Of a DNA stretch of 17,055 bases, positions 13,525 through 17,055 are shown one piece after another. The notes under the pieces were generated by a model. The model saw nothing but the letters and a program-made list of their open reading frames with translations, made no database searches and was not told where the DNA came from. Position 1 is the stretch's first letter, and every line of letters starts with the position of its first letter. The position numbers were made by a program, and so were the translations under genes. Source of the DNA: Gemmataceae bacterium (lineage in GTDB: Bacteria; Planctomycetota; Planctomycetia; Gemmatales; Gemmataceae); assembly GCA_020847555.1 (NCBI GenBank), contig JADLBT010000066.1, forward strand, positions 1 through 17,055, read 5' to 3'.

Positions 13525-15036
13525 ATGAGTCGGTTCTGGCTCGCGCTGACGCTGGCCCTGGTGGTTGCCGCAACCGCCCCCCTGGCGGCCGTCCCCGACC
13601 CGCCCGGGGCTGCCCCGCCCGACGCCCCCGCCGTGCGCCTCGCCGCGCTGCGCGCGAAAGACCCGGCCCTGTACGCCCACCGCATGCGGGACGCCCGCGC
13701 CTTCTTCGCCCTGCCGGCGGAAGAGCAGGACCGGCTGCGCCAGTTCGACCGCGACCTCCACCAGGAGCCCAGCTCCGCCCAGGCGAACCTCAAGCACATC
13801 CTCGCGCGCTACGCCGACTGGCTCGACCGCCTGCCCCCGGACGACCGCCGACAGGTCGTCGAGGCGCCCGACCGCTTCGCCCGGCTCGGGAAGATCCGCC
13901 TGCTGCGCGAGGAGCAGTGGGTGCGCCGGCAACCGAAGCGTGTGCGGCACCAGCTGGCCAACCTCAGGACGGTGCGCCCGGCCCTGCGGCTGGCGCCGGC
14001 CGTTCTCGCGCCGCAAACCGCCTTCGCCTTCGCCTTCGCCGCCGGCCCGCTGCTGGCGCCGGGGACCGGAGCCCGCGACCTCGCCATTGCTCGCCTTCGT
14101 CAGGAGGAGCGGAAGCGCCGCCAGGCGTGGCAGATCGCTCTGCGGCTGTGGACCGACCTGAAGGAGGGCAAGGCGATGCCGGCCCGGGTCGCCGATCTGT
14201 CCGAGGCCGCGCGGAAGTTCGTCAGCGAGTACCTGCTGCCGATGCTGTCCCAGGACGAGCGCGAGCGGCTGGAGAAGGCCGAGGGCGCCTGGCCGCAGTT
14301 CCCCCAGGCGCTGGTCGAGATCGCCGACCGCCACCCGGTTGCGCTTCCCGGTCCGCATGGGCCGACGACGTTCAAGCAGCTGCCGACCGACCTGCAGGCG
14401 CGGCTCCTCAAGGCGACCGCCAAGGGGCCGAAAGCCGAGCAGAACTTCCGCAACCTGCTGAAGAAGGCGGAGGGCCGCTGGCCCGGGTTTGCGCTGGCGG
14501 TGACCGACTTCGCGGCCCGGCGCAGCATCACGATGCCCAACGAGTTGTGGCCGAGCCGACTGCGCGACCTGTCCCCGCCGGTGCAGCGGTTCCTCCGCGA
14601 GAAGCTTCTGCCGAGCCTGGACGGGGGAGAGAAGAAGTTGCTGCGCGACAAGGAGGGCAAGTGGCCCGAATATCCGCAAACGATCCAGGAATTGGCGGTG
14701 CGCCACTACCTCAAGGTGCCGTGGCTGACCCTGCCGGGGCGGTCGGAGGAGTGGGACGCCTACCGCTTCAAACGGCAGAGCGCCATCGAGAGGGTTCCCC
14801 AGGGTGCCCCGGCGGACCGGGTAGCGCTGCCCCGAATTCCGACCGAGCCCGACCGTTTGGCGCACCGCGCGGGCCAGTACGCGGTACGCCGTACTCCGTA
14901 CTCGGTACTGGACACCTCGTGCTGCATCTCCTCGACGCAGTTGCCGCCGAGGGGAATCTCAGCAAGGATGGCGCCGTTTTCGCGTTTTTCGCACCGCCGG
15001 CCGACCCAGACGCTTGACCGTGGCATGCGGGGATGA
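13525..15036 (+). CDS. Exported protein with about 62-residue EGxWPxF repeats
   Basis: The 503-residue product has a signal peptide (hydrophobic residues 4-20, APLAA-VPD). The N-terminal half is Arg/Leu-rich and helical (LPAEEQDRLRQFDRDL, YADWLDRLPPDDRRQVV), recalling DUF3106-type proteins often found next to ECF sigma genes; this likeness is weak. The second half contains three copies of a unit marked by EG-x-WP at W256, W319 and W380, spaced 63 and 61 residues, with a partial earlier copy. Shared parts include LLPMLSQDERERLEKAEG and LLPSLDGGEKKLLRDKEG. I do not know a named domain for it. The ATG at 13525 has a GAAGGGA site overlapping the previous stop. The tail after about residue 420 seems non-native: it is coded by a 7-bp tandem repeat and the bases after it. 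It may be the periplasmic sensor or target of the sigma system. Confidence 0.75.
   Translation: MSRFWLALTLALVVAATAPLAAVPDPPGAAPPDAPAVRLAALRAKDPALYAHRMRDARAFFALPAEEQDRLRQFDRDLHQEPSSAQANLKHILARYADWLDRLPPDDRRQVVEAPDRFARLGKIRLLREEQWVRRQPKRVRHQLANLRTVRPALRLAPAVLAPQTAFAFAFAAGPLLAPGTGARDLAIARLRQEERKRRQAWQIALRLWTDLKEGKAMPARVADLSEAARKFVSEYLLPMLSQDERERLEKAEGAWPQFPQALVEIADRHPVALPGPHGPTTFKQLPTDLQARLLKATAKGPKAEQNFRNLLKKAEGRWPGFALAVTDFAARRSITMPNELWPSRLRDLSPPVQRFLREKLLPSLDGGEKKLLRDKEGKWPEYPQTIQELAVRHYLKVPWLTLPGRSEEWDAYRFKRQSAIERVPQGAPADRVALPRIPTEPDRLAHRAGQYAVRRTPYSVLDTSCCISSTQLPPRGISARMAPFSRFSHRRPTQTLDRGMRG
14876..14911. repeat. 7-bp tandem repeat with GTAC at each unit
   Basis: GTAC occurs at 14877, 14884, 14891, 14898 and 14905, exactly 7 bp apart, in units of the type CGTACTC/GGTACGC. 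It is translated as the QYAVRRTPYSVLDT part of the preceding gene's tail. Similar heptamer arrays translating as YSVLRTPYSV-like strings are familiar from other GC-rich Planctomycetes genomes (general knowledge, not searched). Confidence 0.75.
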
Positions 15037-15042
15037 AACAAT
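15014..15042 (+). promoter_or_regulatory. Sigma-70-like promoter for the receiver-ATPase gene
   Basis: TTGACC (15014-15019) and AACAAT (15037-15042) are 17 bases apart and match the consensus at 5/6 and 4/6, including the key A and final T of the -10 box. It overlaps the end of the previous reading frame. Transcription would start near 15049, about 40 bases before the ATG. It suggests the last two genes form their own unit. Confidence 0.45.
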
Positions 15043-15087
15043 AACCAATCGGTCACGCAACCATGCCTGCGAACCGAGGAGGTGGCC

Positions 15088-15969
15088 ATGGTCCGTAAAG
15101 CCCTGGTCGTTGAGGACGAAGAGGACACCAGCCAGATCCTCGCGGAATACCTGCGCCGCTGGGGGTTCGAGCCGACGGTCCTGAACGAAGGTCAGTCCGC
15201 CGTGCCGTGGGTCCGCCAGCACCATCCGGAGGTAATCCTCCTCGACCTGCTGTTGCCCGGGGTGGACGGCTTTTCCATCTGCGAGAGTCTGAAACTGGAC
15301 CGGGAAACGAACCTCATCCCGATCATCATGATTACCGCCCTGACTGGCCACGAGGAGCGGGTGCGCGGCCTGCAGGTCGGGGCGAACCGTTACCTGACCA
15401 AGCCATTCAGTGGCCCGGAACTGAGCAAGGCGATTTACGACGCATTCGCGTGGCGCGAGGAGGTCGAGAAGCGCGGGACCGAGGGCGAGATTCACTTCCA
15501 CTTGCAAAGCGATACCGCGTACCTCGACGAGTTGAACGCCATGCTGTCCGCGCTGTTCCTGTTCAGCGGACTGGCGGAGTCGCACGTTCGCCAGCTGACC
15601 ACGGCGGTGCGCGAACTGTGTACCAACGCGATCGAGTGGGGCCACCAGAAGCAGGTGGACCGGATCGTCGATGTCACGTACCAGATCGACGCCGAGAAGA
15701 TCGCGATCATCATCCGCGACGACGGCCCCGGGTTCGACCCGCGCAACCTGCCGCACGCCGCCCAGGAGGACGATCCGGTCGCGCACATGATGGTGCGCGA
15801 GACGCTCGGCCTGCGCGAGGGCGGCTTCGGCATCCTCATGTCGCGCGGCCTGGTCGATGACCTGCAATACAACGAGAGGGGCAACGTGGTCCGCCTGATC
15901 AAGTACTTCCCGACGCCGATCCCCGCCCTTGAGGGCGACAAGACCAACGGCCAGGGAGCGGCCTCGTGA
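15088..15969 (+). CDS. Response-regulator receiver fused to RsbW-like anti-sigma ATPase domain
   Basis: This 293-residue soluble protein joins two signalling domains. Residues 1-122 are a receiver: acidic pair D10/E11, phosphorylation site D53 (LLDLLLPGVDGF), T83 and K105 (LTKPF), all conserved. Residues about 140-275 are a histidine-kinase-like ATPase of the RsbW/SpoIIAB type: N-box E176 LCTN180, DDGPGFDP (211-218) and GGFGILMSRGLVDDL (245-259). There is no dimerisation/phosphoacceptor His domain, so it is not a sensor kinase. It probably binds or phosphorylates a partner when its receiver is phosphorylated. The ATG at 15088 is chosen because GAGGAGG (15076-15082) is 5 bases upstream; the GTG at 15082 lies within that site. 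Its stop overlaps the next start (GTGA), showing translational coupling. Confidence 0.9.
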   Translation: MVRKALVVEDEEDTSQILAEYLRRWGFEPTVLNEGQSAVPWVRQHHPEVILLDLLLPGVDGFSICESLKLDRETNLIPIIMITALTGHEERVRGLQVGANRYLTKPFSGPELSKAIYDAFAWREEVEKRGTEGEIHFHLQSDTAYLDELNAMLSALFLFSGLAESHVRQLTTAVRELCTNAIEWGHQKQVDRIVDVTYQIDAEKIAIIIRDDGPGFDPRNLPHAAQEDDPVAHMMVRETLGLREGGFGILMSRGLVDDLQYNERGNVVRLIKYFPTPIPALEGDKTNGQGAAS

Positions 15970-17012
15970 CCCGTCGCTGCTGCCTGGTCCTGGTGGTGCT
16001 GGTGGCGATCACCTCCGGCTGCGGCCGACGAGCGGACCAGATCGTGGTGTACTGCGCCCTCGACCGGGAGTTCAGCGAGGACATCCTGAACGACTTCACC
16101 CGGGCGACCCGACTCGGCGTGGTGCCGCACTTCGACACGGAGGCGAACAAGGCCGTCGGGCTGTACGAGAACCTCGTTCGCGAGGCGCGTCAACCGCGCT
16201 GCGACGTCCACTGGAACAACGAGATCCTTGCGACCATCCGGTTGCAGCGCCAGGGGCTGCTGGAGCCGCACGACAGCCCCGCAGCCGCCCCCTACCCGGC
16301 CGCGTGGAAGGCGCCCGACCATACCTGGCATGCCTTCGCCGCCCGCGCCCGCGTCCTGCTCCTCAACACCGACCTGATGGCGAAGCTGGGCGTCCCGCGG
16401 GCCGAGTGGCCGACGAGCCTGCTCGACCTGACGAAGCCGCGCTGGAAGGGGCAGGTGGCGATGGCCAAGCCGATGGCTGGCACCTCCGCAACGCAGGCCG
16501 CGTGCCTGTTCCAGGCGTGGGGCGCGGCGAAGGCGAAGCAGTTCTACCGCGATCTGAAGGCGAACGACGTGCAGATCGTGCCCGGCAACAAGCAGGTCGC
16601 CGTCGGCGTCGGCCGGGGGCAGTTCGCGATCGGCCTGACCGACACGGACGACGCGGTCGCCGAGGTGGACGCGAAACGGCCGGTGACGCTGGTCTTCCCG
16701 GACCGCGACGCGCCGGAGGGCAGCGAGCTGGGCACGCTGTTCATCCCGAACACGGTGGCGGTCATCAAGGGGTGCCCGAACCCGGCCGGAGCGCGCAAGC
16801 TGGTCGATTATCTGCTCGGCCCCGCGGTCGAGGCGAAACTGGCCGAGTCGGCGAGCCGGCAGCTGCCGCTCAACCCGCAGGTGAAGGCGAAGCTGCCGCC
16901 GGCAATCGAGGCCGGACGCACCGCCCAGCCGCTGGCGGTCGATTTCGCGAAGGCGGCCGACCAGTGGGACGCGGCGCAAACGTTCCTGCGCGCGGAGTTC
17001 GGCGGGCGCTAA
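15966..17012 (+). CDS. Iron(III)-type ABC transporter solute-binding lipoprotein
   Basis: The 348-residue product has a lipoprotein leader (LVVLVAITSGC, C19 lipidated) and the opening of ferric-ion binding proteins of the FutA/FbpA group: IVVYCALDREFSEDIL, HFDTEANKAVGLYENLVRE, CDVHWNNEILATIRLQRQGLL, then PRWKGQVAMAKPMAGTS, GRGQFAIGLTDTDDA and GTLFIPNTVAVIKG. It should be tethered at the outside of a membrane and deliver a ligand, perhaps ferric iron, to a permease. The permease and ATPase genes are not in the window and may follow. The GTG at 15966 overlaps the preceding stop by 4 bp and has a GGGAG site. The ligand is inferred; the family also binds other small anions and metals. Confidence 0.88.
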   Translation: MTRRCCLVLVVLVAITSGCGRRADQIVVYCALDREFSEDILNDFTRATRLGVVPHFDTEANKAVGLYENLVREARQPRCDVHWNNEILATIRLQRQGLLEPHDSPAAAPYPAAWKAPDHTWHAFAARARVLLLNTDLMAKLGVPRAEWPTSLLDLTKPRWKGQVAMAKPMAGTSATQAACLFQAWGAAKAKQFYRDLKANDVQIVPGNKQVAVGVGRGQFAIGLTDTDDAVAEVDAKRPVTLVFPDRDAPEGSELGTLFIPNTVAVIKGCPNPAGARKLVDYLLGPAVEAKLAESASRQLPLNPQVKAKLPPAIEAGRTAQPLAVDFAKAADQWDAAQTFLRAEFGGR

Positions 17013-17035
17013 GGCGAGCGGCAGCTGTACTTCGC

Positions 17036-17055
17036 CCCTCTCCCACAAGGGGAGA
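17036..17055. repeat. Start of a C-rich/G-rich dispersed palindrome at window edge
   Basis: TCTCCC (17039-17044) and GGGAGA (17050-17055) are complementary around ACAAG, preceded by CCC. The pattern CCCCTCTCCC-ACAAG-GGGAGA is cut by the window end and probably continues with GGGG. It is of the same type as the element in the nuoM 3' end and lies 23 bp after the last gene, where it may also serve as a terminator. Confidence 0.5.

Noticed and set aside
11527..14865. Minus-strand open frame of 1112 codons opposite rlmN and the sigma operon
   Set aside because: The plus strand holds well-supported genes with clear motifs (RlmN, ECF sigma). The antisense product is Arg/Gln/Gly/Leu-rich with no recognisable domain, as expected of high-GC shadow frames.
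14877..14908. Possible CRISPR or iteron-type origin at the GTAC array
   Set aside because: Units are only 7 bp with no spacers, lie inside the end of a reading frame, and no replication or Cas gene is near.
13506..15017. Plus-strand 503-codon frame overlapping the repeat protein in another frame
   Set aside because: The frame starting at 13525 has a signal peptide, ribosome site and internal protein repeats. The other is Pro/Arg/Gly-rich without structure.

Overview
The window is GC-rich DNA, densely coded and mostly read left to right. It most likely comes from a planctomycete of the Gemmata group. This is inferred from the mix of a Tad/Cpa-type secretin next to Planctomycetes-style lipoproteins, an ECF sigma/anti-sigma pair followed by an exported repeat protein, a receiver/RsbW-like ATPase fusion, a parallel beta-helix exoprotein, and short palindromic or tandem repeats scattered between genes. 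No 16S rRNA or other taxonomic marker lies in the window, so the assignment is an inference. I see no tRNA, rRNA, CRISPR array, transposase or phage gene.

Layout. (1) 42-3375: nuoM and nuoN, the end of a complex I operon, overlapping by 8 bp and followed by a perfect 14-bp hairpin. (2) 3376-3725: a non-coding leader with hairpins. (3) 3726-7496: a secretin, a lipoprotein with a Gly/Phe-rich tail and a TPR lipoprotein, which look like an outer-membrane module with no ATPase or inner-membrane partner in view. (4) 7551-8738, minus strand: larE and a conserved-looking small protein, behind a good sigma-70-like promoter at 8768-8796. (5) 8916-10973: an exported beta-helix protein, possibly a GH141-like glycoside hydrolase. 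(6) 11017-12126: rlmN, a radical-SAM RNA methyltransferase. (7) 12301-15036: an operon of ECF sigma factor, single-pass anti-sigma-like protein without cysteines, and an exported protein built from repeats of about 62 residues. (8) 15088-17012: a receiver + anti-sigma-type ATPase fusion whose stop overlaps the start of an iron(III)-type solute-binding lipoprotein, followed by the start of another dispersed repeat at the window edge.

Two themes stand out. Signalling genes fill the right half: the sigma/anti-sigma/exported-protein operon, then the phospho-receiver ATPase coupled to a binding lipoprotein. Second, short dispersed repeats (a CCCACGGG/CCCGTGGG hairpin family, a C-rich/G-rich palindrome family and a 7-bp GTAC tandem repeat) sit between genes, and in two cases (nuoM and the 62-residue-repeat protein) they have been absorbed into the 3' end of the reading frame. 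No single element is clearly a wholly new system. The best candidates for something undescribed are the 62-residue repeat protein of the sigma operon, the receiver-ATPase/binding-protein pair and the secretin/lipoprotein trio.
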